Below, piece after piece: positions 50,679-60,167 of a stretch of DNA of 64,000 nt (the stretch's first letter is position 1; every line of letters starts with the position of its first letter). The notes beneath the pieces were generated by a model. It had not been told where the DNA came from. It saw only the letters and a list, made by a program, of their open reading frames with translations, and did no database searches. Origin of the DNA: an uncultured Lachnospiraceae bacterium (GTDB lineage Bacteria; Bacillota; Clostridia; Lachnospirales; Lachnospiraceae). The translations under genes were made by a program, and so were the position numbers. The DNA lies in assembly GCA_910583895.1 (NCBI GenBank), contig CAJTYJ010000003.1, positions 61,114 to 125,113 of the forward strand. The letters are read 5' to 3'.

Positions 50679-52352
50679 TTAAAAATTTTTCAGTTTAAAG
50701 GAGCTGATCAGTTTTTTCAGCAGTCCGGCCTGGGAGGACAGTTCTTCGCTGGCAGCCGCACATTCTTCGCTGGTGGCAGAATTGGTCTGTACCACAGACG
50801 CAATCTGGTCGATCCCGTCACTGACCTGTACAATCGCTTTCGCCTGTTTATCAATGGCTTCCACCACAACCGACATCCTGGAGGTCACATTGCCGGCAAG
50901 CTCTCCGGTCCGGTTCAGAGACTCCGTCACTTTGTTTACCACATCACTGCCCTCTGTGACCGCACGGATGGAGCTTTCAATCAGCTCTTGTGTCGCCTTT
51001 GCAGCCACGTCAGATTTAGAAGCCAGGTTGCTGACTTCATCGGCGACCACAGCAAAACCCTTTCCTGCAGATCCTGCCCGGGCAGCTTCCACTGCTGCAT
51101 TCAGCGCAAGAATATTGATCTGGAAAGCAATATTTTCAATCGTGGAAATAATCGTATTGATCTCATTGGACGAACGGGAGATATTCTCCATGGCCACATT
51201 CAGATCCTTTACATAATCCATGCTGACGCCCAGCTGAGCACCTGCCTGATTGACAAAATCCCCTGCCTCAGCTGCTGCTGCGGACGTTTTCAGAGAATTG
51301 TCCGAGATACCGGCGATGGTAGCTGAAATCTCCTGCACAGAACTTGCCTGCTCGGTAGCTCCCTGGGCAAGATTCTGAGCACTGCCGGACACCTGCTCCG
51401 ATCCGGAAGACACCTGGTCGGCGCTGACCGCAATCTGGCCCATGGTACTGTTCAGTGCATTCTGAATCCGTTCCAGAGACTTTTTAATAGACTGAAAATC
51501 TCCCAGATATTCCAAAGCGGCGCTCTGGGTCAGATCGCCGTCGGCAATGGATCCGAGCACATCAGAGATCTCACCGATATAAGACCTCAGCCTTCGGATT
51601 GTGTCCTCAAACATCCTGCCCAGCAGACCGATCTCATCGTCGGACTGTACGTTGATTTGGACCTCCTGGCCACCGGCAAGCCCCAGATCTCCTTTTTCCA
51701 GCTTAGAAGCAATCCTGGTAATCTCGCCCAAAGGCGTCGATACCCGTTTTTTCAGATAGGCAGCCATCACAACCGCACAGATCAAAATTGTGATCACACT
51801 CGCCGCCGCAGCCATGGTGATCACTTTCAAAGTTTCCTGTTTCGCCTCCGCCATGGAAATTCCTGCAAAAATAAGACCATTGATCTGCCCGTCTGACCCC
51901 CTTGTAGGAACATAGGAGCACAGATAGCTCTCGTCCAGAATGGTTGCTTCTCCCACATACGCCTGTCCTTTTTGCAGCACGATCTCACTTACTTCAGAGG
52001 AAAGCTTAGTCCCCACAGCCCGCTTTCCATTCTGAGTCACGGTACTGTAAGCGCGGGTATCCCCTTCAAAAATAGTAAATTCACAGCCCATGCGATTTTT
52101 CAGCTCATCCAGCATCTGGTTCCTGTCCATATCTTCGGATCCCCGCTCAAGCTCCAGTGCCAGCATATTGGTACCGTTCGTACAGCGATCCTTTTGCATC
52201 TTGGTGACCAGAGAGCTGAACATCGCGACGCAGATCACGACCGCCAACATGCCGGAAACCGCCTGCAGGACCATCACCACATAACCGACTTTGCGTCCAA
52301 TACTCCTGAATTTTTTGTTTTTTCCGCCTTCCGGCATCCGTGTTTCTTCCAT
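50679..52352 (-). CDS. methyl-accepting chemotaxis protein, single-Cache type
   Basis: 557-residue transmembrane chemoreceptor: first helix at about 22-45, extracellular single-Cache-like domain (about 50-165, with CEFTIFEGDTRAYSTV and YVPTRGSDGQINGLIFAGIS), second helix at about 175-200, HAMP region, and a long signalling helix bundle. The tip NIAFQINILALNAAVEAARAGSAGKGFAVVADEV (read in parts) is the site contacting CheA/CheW. The start is the second of two near ATGs for ribosome-site spacing. No other chemotaxis gene is nearby. It shares its upstream element with the RsgI-like lipoprotein and may be SigI-controlled. Confidence 0.93.
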   Translation of the reverse strand: MEETRMPEGGKNKKFRSIGRKVGYVVMVLQAVSGMLAVVICVAMFSSLVTKMQKDRCTNGTNMLALELERGSEDMDRNQMLDELKNRMGCEFTIFEGDTRAYSTVTQNGKRAVGTKLSSEVSEIVLQKGQAYVGEATILDESYLCSYVPTRGSDGQINGLIFAGISMAEAKQETLKVITMAAAASVITILICAVVMAAYLKKRVSTPLGEITRIASKLEKGDLGLAGGQEVQINVQSDDEIGLLGRMFEDTIRRLRSYIGEISDVLGSIADGDLTQSAALEYLGDFQSIKKSLERIQNALNSTMGQIAVSADQVSSGSEQVSGSAQNLAQGATEQASSVQEISATIAGISDNSLKTSAAAAEAGDFVNQAGAQLGVSMDYVKDLNVAMENISRSSNEINTIISTIENIAFQINILALNAAVEAARAGSAGKGFAVVADEVSNLASKSDVAAKATQELIESSIRAVTEGSDVVNKVTESLNRTGELAGNVTSRMSVVVEAIDKQAKAIVQVSDGIDQIASVVQTNSATSEECAAASEELSSQAGLLKKLISSFKLKNF

Positions 52353-52386
52353 CTCCATATCTCCTTTTTTTGTTTTGATACTGCAA

Positions 52387-52416
52387 TATACGAAAGTATT
52401 TTGTGAAAATGGGGTG
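52387..52416 (-). promoter_or_regulatory. SigI-type promoter, copy upstream of the chemoreceptor
   Basis: Minus strand: CACCCC (52411-52416), 18-base spacer, CGTATA (52387-52392), about 35 bases before the start at 52352. About three quarters of a 50-base stretch matches the copy at 50634-50664; the intervening coding sequences are unrelated. Confidence 0.65.
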
Positions 52417-52772
52417 TTATGTAAAGTTCCTGTTCGCATAAAACTTCGCTGTCAAATCCACCCTCCAGAATAAATTTTGCAGAATCTGGCCCATCCTCCG
52501 ATGGTTTTGAAATGATTTCACTGTTTTCCAGATGACTGCTGAACTGTTTGAAGAGTTCTGCAAATTCCCCCTTTCCATGCGGCTGTCGGACCACTTTTCA
52601 CAATTTTCCATATTTCCTTAATATTTTATAGTTTATAACAGAACGTGTTCTATTTCAACCTGTTTGCAGAAATCTGACCATTCCTGCACTGCACCGCAGA
52701 ACGAAAAAACATCCGCCTATTTAATGACAGCACAGCTATGATCAAAAGACTCCATTGTCCATACCCCTCGGT
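52417..52772. other. intergenic region upstream of the chemoreceptor
   Basis: No convincing gene. It holds one 12-base palindrome AGAACGTGTTCT (52640-52651) in an A+T-rich stretch. The palindrome is close to but not a LexA box, because the GAAC/GTTC half-sites are only 2 bases apart. Confidence 0.4.
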
Positions 52773-52806
52773 AAAAAACGCCTGCAGGATATCTTTCCCA
52801 CAGGCG
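52773..52806. terminator. terminator of the nucleoside operon
   Basis: CGCCTG/CAGGCG stem (52779-52784, 52801-52806); on the minus strand TTTTTT follows directly, 7 bases after the permease stop. The plus strand also runs into T residues. Confidence 0.75.
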
Positions 52807-52812
52807 TCTTTT

Positions 52813-53730
52813 TTATTTTCCTGCCAGCTTCTGCCGTTTCTTCAGTCCGGCATAGCTGTAGATTCCAAGCCCCACCAGTGTGGTCAGATAAGGCACCATC
52901 TGGATCAGCTCATGCGGAATCTCCGTCAGCTGCATCATATTGGCCAAGGCCTGGGCCGCACCAAAGAGCAGGGAAACCAAAAACGCCCCCACCGGTGTAT
53001 CTCCGCCCATGGCGCTGGCTGCCAGAGCGATGTAGCCTTTGCCTGCTGACATGTCCTTGGTAAACATGTTCATATACCCTCCGGACAGGAAGTAACCGCC
53101 CATGCTGGCCAGAACACCGCTTAGAATCAGCGCAATATACTGAATCTTCCGGGCACTGATGCCTACAGACTCCGCCGCGTTCTTATTCTCGCCCACCGCA
53201 CGGATCTTCAGCCCCAGAGGCATCTTATAGAGGAACACATGCATCACAAGCACTGCCAGAAGCGCCAGATAGGTCATCAGGTTCTGCCCTGACAGAATCT
53301 GTCCCAGGAAAGGGATCTTGTCGATCAGGGGAATCACAACTTTCGGCGCTGACACGCTGGAAATGGATGTGGAAGATCCCCGGTCTCCGGAAACTGCCAG
53401 CATCAGAAGCACGGTTCCGCCGGTGGCCATCAGGTTGATGGCAATGGCCGCCAGAATCTCGTCTGTCTTTAAATTCAGTACAAAAAACGCCAGCAGAAGT
53501 CCGATCACGCCTCCTGCCACCATGGTCAGGAGAAGCCCCATGGCAAAATTTCCGGTCATGGCGGAAAAAATCACGCCGAACAAAGCCGAAAACAGCATAA
53601 TACCCTCAAGCGCCATGTTCGTGATGCCGGATTTGGACGCCACGGAAGACGCGAGAGCCGCAAAAAGGATGGGGGTCGTCGCCCGCAAAATTGCGTTAAA
53701 AAAGTCAGGACTCAACAAGCTCTGCAGCAT
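52813..53730 (-). CDS. nucleoside ABC transporter permease (NupQ/YufQ-like)
   Basis: 305-residue permease of the BPD_transp_2 type with about nine helices. The motif SGITNMALEGIMLFSALFGV (about 33-52) and the loop VGENKNAAESVGI are typical of the second permease of BMP-family riboside importers. It follows the first permease by 1 base and ends the operon. Confidence 0.92.
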   Translation of the reverse strand: MLQSLLSPDFFNAILRATTPILFAALASSVASKSGITNMALEGIMLFSALFGVIFSAMTGNFAMGLLLTMVAGGVIGLLLAFFVLNLKTDEILAAIAINLMATGGTVLLMLAVSGDRGSSTSISSVSAPKVVIPLIDKIPFLGQILSGQNLMTYLALLAVLVMHVFLYKMPLGLKIRAVGENKNAAESVGISARKIQYIALILSGVLASMGGYFLSGGYMNMFTKDMSAGKGYIALAASAMGGDTPVGAFLVSLLFGAAQALANMMQLTEIPHELIQMVPYLTTLVGLGIYSYAGLKKRQKLAGK

Positions 53731-53731
53731 C

Positions 53732-54799
53732 TTACGCCACCTCCCCTTCTTTTAAGGAAGCCTTTGCCTCCCTTGCAATCATCCGGTGCTTCATACCGCT
53801 TAAGAACTGCTCTGCCACCACCAGAAGGATGATGATGCCCTGTGTGATCTGCACGATCTCCAGCGTCACATCTGTATAGCGGGCCATGATAGAGGCGCCG
53901 GTTCGAAGATAGGCCAAGAACAGAGCCGCCAGCGGCGTGTATAACGGATTCTTCTTCGCCAGGGTGCAGATAATGATGGCATCCCAGCCGTAACCTAAAA
54001 GAGCCGTCCAGGAAAATCTGGAATAAATCGGACTTAAAAGTTCCACACCGCCGCCCATGCCGGCGATGATGCCGCCCACCATCTGAGAGATCAGCACCAC
54101 TTTCACAATGTTGATGCCGGAATAACGGGCAAAGCTCTCGTTCTCCCCAGTCAGACGGAGTTCATACCCGGTACGGGTCTTGAACAGGAACACGTACCCA
54201 AGTACGGCCACAAGAAGCGCAAGCAAAAGCCCCACATGAATGTTGGTGCCTTTGATGATCGTTGGAAGCTCCGATTCTGCCGGCAGTTTATAGGATGCAG
54301 AACCCACACTTGGATCCTGCAGCGTATACATCAGAATAAAGGTACAAAACCACAAAGACAGATAGTTGATCATCAGAGATGACACCAGTTCCGGCGACCC
54401 GGTTTTAATCTTCATAACTGCAGGAATCGTACAGAATACTGCACCCGCCACTGCTGCAAGACAGATAGCCACAATGGGACTTAAGCCTGCAGGAAGTCCA
54501 AACTTTAATGCCACCGCTGCCGCCACCAGACCGCCCAGATGAAAGCCGCCCTCTGTGGCCAGATTGATCTGATTGGCAGAAAACATGATGCAGACGCCGG
54601 TTCCCGTAAAGATCAGCGGCACCATGGCCTCAATCACATTGCCCATATTCCGCTTGCTTTTCAGCGGCCCGGTGATCAGAGTGACAATCGCGGTCACCGG
54701 CTCTTCGCTGACAAAGAAGATGATTCCAAAAGAGATCAAAAGAGCAATCAGAACCGAAAAGATCATACGAAACATATCAAACCGCTTTACACTATTCAT
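53732..54799 (-). CDS. nucleoside ABC transporter permease (NupP/YufP-like)
   Basis: 355-residue permease with eight to ten helices, including INLATEGGFHLGGLVAAAVALKFGLP (about 77-102) and the cytoplasmic loop LTGENESFARYSGINI. Overlaps the ATPase gene by 8 bases. Partner of the NupQ-like permease. Confidence 0.92.
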   Translation of the reverse strand: MNSVKRFDMFRMIFSVLIALLISFGIIFFVSEEPVTAIVTLITGPLKSKRNMGNVIEAMVPLIFTGTGVCIMFSANQINLATEGGFHLGGLVAAAVALKFGLPAGLSPIVAICLAAVAGAVFCTIPAVMKIKTGSPELVSSLMINYLSLWFCTFILMYTLQDPSVGSASYKLPAESELPTIIKGTNIHVGLLLALLVAVLGYVFLFKTRTGYELRLTGENESFARYSGINIVKVVLISQMVGGIIAGMGGGVELLSPIYSRFSWTALLGYGWDAIIICTLAKKNPLYTPLAALFLAYLRTGASIMARYTDVTLEIVQITQGIIILLVVAEQFLSGMKHRMIAREAKASLKEGEVA

Positions 54800-56345
54800 A
54801 GATCACACCCTCCTGCTCTTCCTGATGTTTCAAGCCCAGCATATACTGGCCCAGTTCTTCTTCTGTTACTGCCGCCACATCCGTAAACATGCCGGAAAAT
54901 TTTCCTTTGTACATAACCGCAAGACGGTCGCTTAAGGAAAAGACTTCATTTAAATCTGCCGACACCAGGAGTACCGCACAGCCTGCATCCCGAAACTGAA
55001 GCAGCCGTTTTCTTATAAACTCCGCCGCACCTACATCCACGCCTCTGGTTGGCTGGTTCGCGATGATGATATCCGGACCGGTGGAAAACTCTCTGGCCAC
55101 AATCACTTTCTGAATATTTCCTCCCGAAAGCATCCCCACATTCTGCCGGAAGGATTTGCATTTGACCAGATATTCTTTGATCAGCTCGGCGGAGCGCTCC
55201 TGAATCTTCTTTGTCTTCAGAAGCATTTTTCCGGAATAAGCCGGATCGGTATACTGGTTGGAAAACAGATTCTCCAGAATGTTCAGATTGCCGGCACAGC
55301 CGCTGGTCATGCGGTCCTCCGGGATATGTGCCACTTTCAGTTCCCGGATATCCTTGATGCTGCACTTTTCAATATCTGTATCTTTCATCCAGATATTGCC
55401 TCTATAGCTTTTATTCAGCCCGGTCAGAGAGTCGATCAGCTCCGACTGTCCGTTTCCTTCCACCCCTGCGATACCCAGGATCTCCCCGCCCCGCAGATCA
55501 AAAGAAAGGTCGTCTACTTTCAGCACGCCCTGTCCGTTCCGGACTGACAGATTTCTCACTTTCATATATACGGCAGAAGGCTCTGCCGGTTTCTTGTCAA
55601 AGGTCAGGATGACTTCCCGGCCCACCATCAGTCGGGACATCTCCTCTGTGGAAATATCCTCCACCTCATAGGTGCCCATACTGCGCCCGCTTCTCATGAT
55701 TGTCGCACGGTCACAGATTCTCTTAATCTCATCCAGCTTATGGGAAATAAAGATCAGCGTATGCCCGTTGTCCCGAAGCTTTTCCAGCTGAACAAACAGC
55801 TCGTCCGTCTCCTGGGGCGTCAAAACTGCTGTGGGCTCATCCAGGATCAGAATATCTGCTCCCCGGTAGAGCGCTTTCAAAATCTCCACTTTCTGCTTGA
55901 TTCCCACCGGAATCTCTTCCACTTTTGCTCTTACATCAATATCAAAATTGTATTTCCCGGCTATCTTTTCCGCCTCCTGGACCGCCTTGTCCATGTCGAT
56001 GAACAGTCCGCCCTTCTTCGGCTCTACTCCAAGAATGATATTTTCCGCCACGGTCAAAGAAGGCACCAGCATAAAGTGTTGATGCACCATGCCGATTCCT
56101 TTGCTGATGGCGTCCTGCGGAGACCGGATCACCGTCTCCTGCCCGTTTAAAAGGATCTGCCCTTCATCCGGACTCTCGATCCCGAACAGTACTTTCATCA
56201 ACGTACTTTTGCCGGCACCGTTCTCCCCCAGAAGTGCATGAATTTCCCCCTTATTCAGTTCAATGCTTACATCTTCATTGGCCACCACACCATTGGAATA
56301 GATCTTCATGATATGGTTCATCTGCAAAACAATCTTATGTTCCAA
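54792..56345 (-). CDS. nucleoside ABC transporter ATPase with two cassettes (NupO/YufO-like), TTG start
   Basis: 517 residues with two ATP-binding cassettes. Cassette 1 has Walker A GENGAGKS at about 40-47, signature VGIKQKVEILKAL (degenerate, as usual for this family) and Walker B ILILDEPTAVL. Cassette 2 has GVEGNGQS, signature LSGGNIQK and IIIANQPTRGVD. The start is read as TTG at 56345, with AGAGGTGG upstream; the longer frame begins with a GTG lacking a good site. It powers the two downstream permeases. Confidence 0.9.
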   Translation of the reverse strand: MEHKIVLQMNHIMKIYSNGVVANEDVSIELNKGEIHALLGENGAGKSTLMKVLFGIESPDEGQILLNGQETVIRSPQDAISKGIGMVHQHFMLVPSLTVAENIILGVEPKKGGLFIDMDKAVQEAEKIAGKYNFDIDVRAKVEEIPVGIKQKVEILKALYRGADILILDEPTAVLTPQETDELFVQLEKLRDNGHTLIFISHKLDEIKRICDRATIMRSGRSMGTYEVEDISTEEMSRLMVGREVILTFDKKPAEPSAVYMKVRNLSVRNGQGVLKVDDLSFDLRGGEILGIAGVEGNGQSELIDSLTGLNKSYRGNIWMKDTDIEKCSIKDIRELKVAHIPEDRMTSGCAGNLNILENLFSNQYTDPAYSGKMLLKTKKIQERSAELIKEYLVKCKSFRQNVGMLSGGNIQKVIVAREFSTGPDIIIANQPTRGVDVGAAEFIRKRLLQFRDAGCAVLLVSADLNEVFSLSDRLAVMYKGKFSGMFTDVAAVTEEELGQYMLGLKHQEEQEGVIYE

Positions 56346-56458
56346 CCAGGCCACCTCTCCCCTCTCCGGACCCGGCCGGCCGCAGGCATTCTGCGGCCGT
56401 TCCAAATCCTTTTTATCATTACTGTTCACATTGCTCGCAGTAACTCTCTGCCGCCTTC

Positions 56459-57622
56459 TTATCTTTCGATGGCTGTATCTACGACGATCTCGCCGTCGAT
56501 AATCTTCTGCTCCAGCTCATCCAGCGTGGTACGGATGTTCTCCGGAAGCATCTCTTCGTAATGAGCATCCTTCACAAGCTCCACACCGCCCTCAGCAAAG
56601 CCAAGCACCTCCGTGGTCCCGTAAGTCAGCTTGCCTTCCAGGTCCAGATTGATGGCACGATACAGAGAATTACCCACATTCTTCAGTGCAGAAGTCGGAA
56701 TGTTCTTTGCATAGTCCGGAAGCAGAGCTGCCTGGTCAGAGTCTACGCCAAATGCATACAGATTCGTGTCGCCGGCTGCCTCAATCTGGCCAAGTCCGGC
56801 ATTGCCTGCCACATTGTAGCCTACATCCACACCATTTTGATACTGTGCAAGCGCCAGGTCTTTTCCTTTGGTGGAGTCCACAAAGTCACCTACCCAGGAT
56901 ACCTGTACTTCGATCTCCGGATCGATATCTTTTGCGCCCTGCTCATACCCTTTCAGGAAATCGTTGATCACCGCATTGTCCATGCCGCCCAGGAAACCGA
57001 TTTTCTTGGTAGAAGGATCGATTCCTTCGATGGTCTCGTCTGTGGTCATCATAGCTGCCGCTGCACCTACCAGATAGGACACCTCATTCTGCTTGTACAA
57101 AATGTTGTAGATGTTCTGCGGATTGCCGTTGCCTTCAAAATCGAACTGCTCATCAAAGAACATAAACTTCTGATCCGGATACTGATCCGCAGCTTTTGCA
57201 AGCGGGTCTGCCATCTGCCAGGTTCCCATGATGATGACATCATACTCACCGGAATCGCAGTAGTCTAAAAGGGTCGGCTCCCATTTGGACTCATCTGCAG
57301 CCGTACCGCCCATCTGCTCAACTTTAAAATCGAATACATCTGCGCCCAGCTCGTCGCGGAGTCTGGTCAGTCCTTCATTGGCAGAGTCATAAAAAGATTT
57401 GTCTCCAAGCGTACCATTCAGAAGAAGCGCTACCTTGTAGGTCTCTCCCGAAGGCGCTGCTGCCTCTGCATCTCCTGCCGGCTCTTCACCCTCTGCAGGC
57501 GCTTCCGTGCTGCTGTCCTCTGCAGCCGGTTCTGTGGTATCTGAGTTACTGTTTCCGCCGCAGGCGGTCATGGATACAACCATGGCGGATGCCAGCAGCA
57601 TTGCTAATACTTTTTTCATCAT
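56459..57622 (-). CDS. BMP-family nucleoside-binding lipoprotein
   Basis: 387-residue Bmp/PnrA-type binding lipoprotein. The signal peptide ends in lipobox MTAC (Cys at 21), followed by a Glu/Ala/Thr-rich tether to about 55 and the two-lobe domain from YKVALLLNGTLGDKSFYDSANEG. Nucleoside binding is the known role of the family. The start overlaps the upstream hydrolase stop by 4 bases, and AGGAGG is 10 bases before the first ATG. Confidence 0.93.
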   Translation of the reverse strand: MMKKVLAMLLASAMVVSMTACGGNSNSDTTEPAAEDSSTEAPAEGEEPAGDAEAAAPSGETYKVALLLNGTLGDKSFYDSANEGLTRLRDELGADVFDFKVEQMGGTAADESKWEPTLLDYCDSGEYDVIIMGTWQMADPLAKAADQYPDQKFMFFDEQFDFEGNGNPQNIYNILYKQNEVSYLVGAAAAMMTTDETIEGIDPSTKKIGFLGGMDNAVINDFLKGYEQGAKDIDPEIEVQVSWVGDFVDSTKGKDLALAQYQNGVDVGYNVAGNAGLGQIEAAGDTNLYAFGVDSDQAALLPDYAKNIPTSALKNVGNSLYRAINLDLEGKLTYGTTEVLGFAEGGVELVKDAHYEEMLPENIRTTLDELEQKIIDGEIVVDTAIER

Positions 57623-59031
57623 ATTAGACTTTCCTCCTTGTTCTTCGCATGTTTTATGCTATTTAAAGTATCGTCCACCAATTCATCCAGTGTACATCTG
57701 CACATCCCTCTCATATAAGTGACGAGCTCGTGAAACGCCGGGTGAATCAGCTTCTCTGGAATGATACACATTCCCTGTTGGATTGCCAGAATCGGCATGA
57801 TCATGCCTGCGTTGCAGTCCGCATCCACACCGCACATGGTTACGATATGGAGGGTCTTTTCATAGTCGCCGTTCCCGTAGTAAAGCGCAATCACTTCACA
57901 GCAGGCATTGGGATAGGCGTGAATCCAGTTATATTTTTTATAGCGCTCCTGGCAGTCAGAAAGTGCCTGATGCCAGTCTTCATAACGCTCACAGCATTCC
58001 CAGGCAAAGGAGACCACCGAATAATACTCGCTGTCCTTCGGAATCAGATCGATCCCCTGGCGCAGAAGCACCCGAATGTCCGGCTCTGTAAAAGCCAGAG
58101 CCGTCAGCACGGCATTGAAGACCTCTCCTAAAATCCCGTTGCCCGCATGAGCCACTTCCCCGTCTGCCCAGGCAAGCTTTGCCGCCAGGTGAGCGTCACC
58201 CGGAGCCACCATACCACAGATCCCGCCCTTCATCTGGGCACCGATCCATTCGCAGAAAGGATTATGAAACGTGCCGCTTTCAGGCGGCAAAATTCCGCTT
58301 TTGATATTCCGAAGAGCGATCTCCTCCGCCGACCAGCCGCAAGGAACCAGTCCGGCCCAGGAAAGGGCGATCTCCTTGGAGGTCACCTCATAGCCGTATC
58401 TGGAAAAGGCATCCAGAAATGCCAGTTCGTAAGTAATATCATCGTTGTATGTATTGGGTTCACGCAGGTAGCCCTGTACCTCCCCAAAGGCTTCATACAG
58501 GTTCTGGGACGTATATCCTTCCACCATGGTTCCCATGGCCGCCCCGATCAGCTGAGACAGCCAGGCCGCCTGAAGCCTGTCCCGAAATTCCGGCACATGG
58601 ATGTCCACCGGTTCTTTTTCCGGAAATTCCACTGCTTTTTCATACTGTTCAAAAGAAATATACTGTGTGTAGCTCCAATAAGGCGATTCCGGATCTTTGG
58701 ATGCCCGGGAAAGTTCGTAGCGAAGCTCCGCGGAAATCTCGTGAAGCTTCACATAATCTCCGGCCCCATGGGCCTGAATGCCCGCTTCCAAAAGTTCGTA
58801 GGCCTTGGCTCCGGCCTGGTAGCCCCGGTTTTCCAGCGCCTGCACCGCCGCCACCATAATCCGCTCCGGAGCACCGCTCCCCGGTACATGGCTCTCCCAG
58901 TCCAGACTCAAGATCTGGTCATAGAACTTCTGGGTTTCCAGATTGGCTGTCCAGGTCTGATCTTCTTCAGACAGAACGACCGGTTTTGCATTCCAGTACA
59001 GCTCTCCTGCTATTTCCCACGCTTTTTTCAT
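57619..59031 (-). CDS. ADP-ribosylglycohydrolase-fold enzyme
   Basis: 470 residues: an N-terminal extension of about 150 residues (WEIAGELYWNAKPVVLSEED..., helical), then an ADP-ribosylglycohydrolase fold. Metal-site aspartates are in TYNDDITYELAFLDAFS (about 193-209) and CGVDADCNAGM (about 405-415). Family members cleave ADP-ribose or related N-glycosidic bonds. Lying between deoD and the nucleoside importer and overlapping both, it probably splits an imported nucleoside or nucleotide-like compound; acting on ADP-ribosylated protein is less likely here. Confidence 0.8.
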   Translation of the reverse strand: MKKAWEIAGELYWNAKPVVLSEEDQTWTANLETQKFYDQILSLDWESHVPGSGAPERIMVAAVQALENRGYQAGAKAYELLEAGIQAHGAGDYVKLHEISAELRYELSRASKDPESPYWSYTQYISFEQYEKAVEFPEKEPVDIHVPEFRDRLQAAWLSQLIGAAMGTMVEGYTSQNLYEAFGEVQGYLREPNTYNDDITYELAFLDAFSRYGYEVTSKEIALSWAGLVPCGWSAEEIALRNIKSGILPPESGTFHNPFCEWIGAQMKGGICGMVAPGDAHLAAKLAWADGEVAHAGNGILGEVFNAVLTALAFTEPDIRVLLRQGIDLIPKDSEYYSVVSFAWECCERYEDWHQALSDCQERYKKYNWIHAYPNACCEVIALYYGNGDYEKTLHIVTMCGVDADCNAGMIMPILAIQQGMCIIPEKLIHPAFHELVTYMRGMCRCTLDELVDDTLNSIKHAKNKEESLI

Positions 59032-59735
59032 AGGCGCACAGCGACTCCAAGAGCCACTTTCATCATATTGGTGAAGCCATTTTGGCGCTCCTCTGCACTC
59101 ATCTCTTCATTGGAAATCATGGAATCCGATACGGTAAAGATCCCAAGCGCCCGCACACCTGCCCGCGCCGCATTGCAGTACAGGGCAAAGCTCTCCATCT
59201 CTGCCGCCAGAACACCCATCTTTGCCCACTCTTTCCACTCCGGCGTCTCATTGTAAAAGATGTCGGATGAGATCACATTCCCCACAATATAGGGGAACTG
59301 GTTTTTCCGGGCTTCCTCCACTGCCATGCTCAGAAGGTCAAAAGACGGAACTGCAGAAAAACTGCCCGGCAGATGATACTGATGGGCATAATTGGTATCC
59401 GTGCTGGACCCCGATGCCATAACGATGTCTCCAAGCTTCACATACTCCTGCATCCCTCCGCAGGAGCCGATACGGATCAGATTTTTTACTCCGTACATAT
59501 GAATCAGCTCATAAGAATAGATCCCGATGGATGCGCAACCCATGCCGGTCCCCATCACGGACACTTTTTTTCCTTCATATGTTCCCGTATAGCCGAACAT
59601 GTTCCGGACGGTGTTGAACTGCACAGCGTCCTCTAAAAACGTCTCTGCAATCACTTTCGCCCGCAGCGGATCTCCCGGCAGCAGTACCGTCTCCGCAATA
59701 TCTCCCATTTTTGCCGCATTATGTGGTGTTGGCAT
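59028..59735 (-). CDS. deoD: purine-nucleoside phosphorylase DeoD
   Basis: 235-residue hexameric-type (class II) phosphorylase releasing purine base and (deoxy)ribose 1-phosphate. It opens MPTPHNAAKMGDIAETVLLPGDPLRAK and has the phosphate-site arginines, RIGSCGGMQ (about 88-96), MESFALYCNA (about 180) and the catalytic aspartate in FTVSDS (about 203). First gene of the nucleoside operon. GGAGG precedes the ATG. No purine riboswitch was recognised upstream. Confidence 0.97.
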   Translation of the reverse strand: MPTPHNAAKMGDIAETVLLPGDPLRAKVIAETFLEDAVQFNTVRNMFGYTGTYEGKKVSVMGTGMGCASIGIYSYELIHMYGVKNLIRIGSCGGMQEYVKLGDIVMASGSSTDTNYAHQYHLPGSFSAVPSFDLLSMAVEEARKNQFPYIVGNVISSDIFYNETPEWKEWAKMGVLAAEMESFALYCNAARAGVRALGIFTVSDSMISNEEMSAEERQNGFTNMMKVALGVAVRL

Positions 59736-60167
59736 AATACCCTCCTTATCCGGTATCGTCTGCTCTTCGTCTCCATGACCAAAGAATTTCGATACCTTTT
59801 TTATGTTGGCGTCATTATATCATACTTCCTGTATTTTTTCCATAATGATTTCACATGTTACGCGATCCCTGCTGACATCAGGCTTGAAAACCATATCTTT
59901 TCCATATATAATATCAAAATGTACGGACCTGAATTCTGATCTGCTGTGTCAGATTTTCCGGGCACCATCACAATGTCAGAAATCCATGCTTATTTTTCTG
60001 CATTACGGCCTGGCAAAACTACGCTTGACTTCATCCCGCCTCTGCCTTACCTTTTCTGCACAGAACCATATGGAAAATCCTTCTCTCAATTTCTCTTTGA
60101 GAAATTATTCCTGAAAATGAAGAATGCAGATAGGAAAATAATGATCAACAAAGGAGATTTACAAATC
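59736..60167. promoter_or_regulatory. divergent region between deoD and the DMT pair
   Basis: On the minus strand a TATAAT (about 59816-59821) could be the deoD -10; its -35 is poor. A GGTATCG/CGATACC inverted repeat (about 59755-59796) lies in the deoD leader. On the plus strand TTGAGA with a weak AAGAAT 17 bases later (around 60095-60125) may serve the DMT genes. No gene was recognised, although frames are open. Confidence 0.4.

Noticed and set aside
52274..52594. Minus-strand frame of 106 codons overlapping the chemoreceptor start
   Set aside because: Covers the SigI-like promoter, overlaps the true gene in another frame, and has no recognisable protein features.
52640..52651. AGAACGTGTTCT as a LexA box
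   Set aside because: The Gram-positive SOS box needs four bases between GAAC and GTTC; here there are two, and no SOS gene is adjacent.
59736..60167. Upstream extension of the first DMT gene to 59946
   Set aside because: The added 74 codons are not membrane-like, have no ribosome site, and the AAAGGAG site supports the ATG at 60168.
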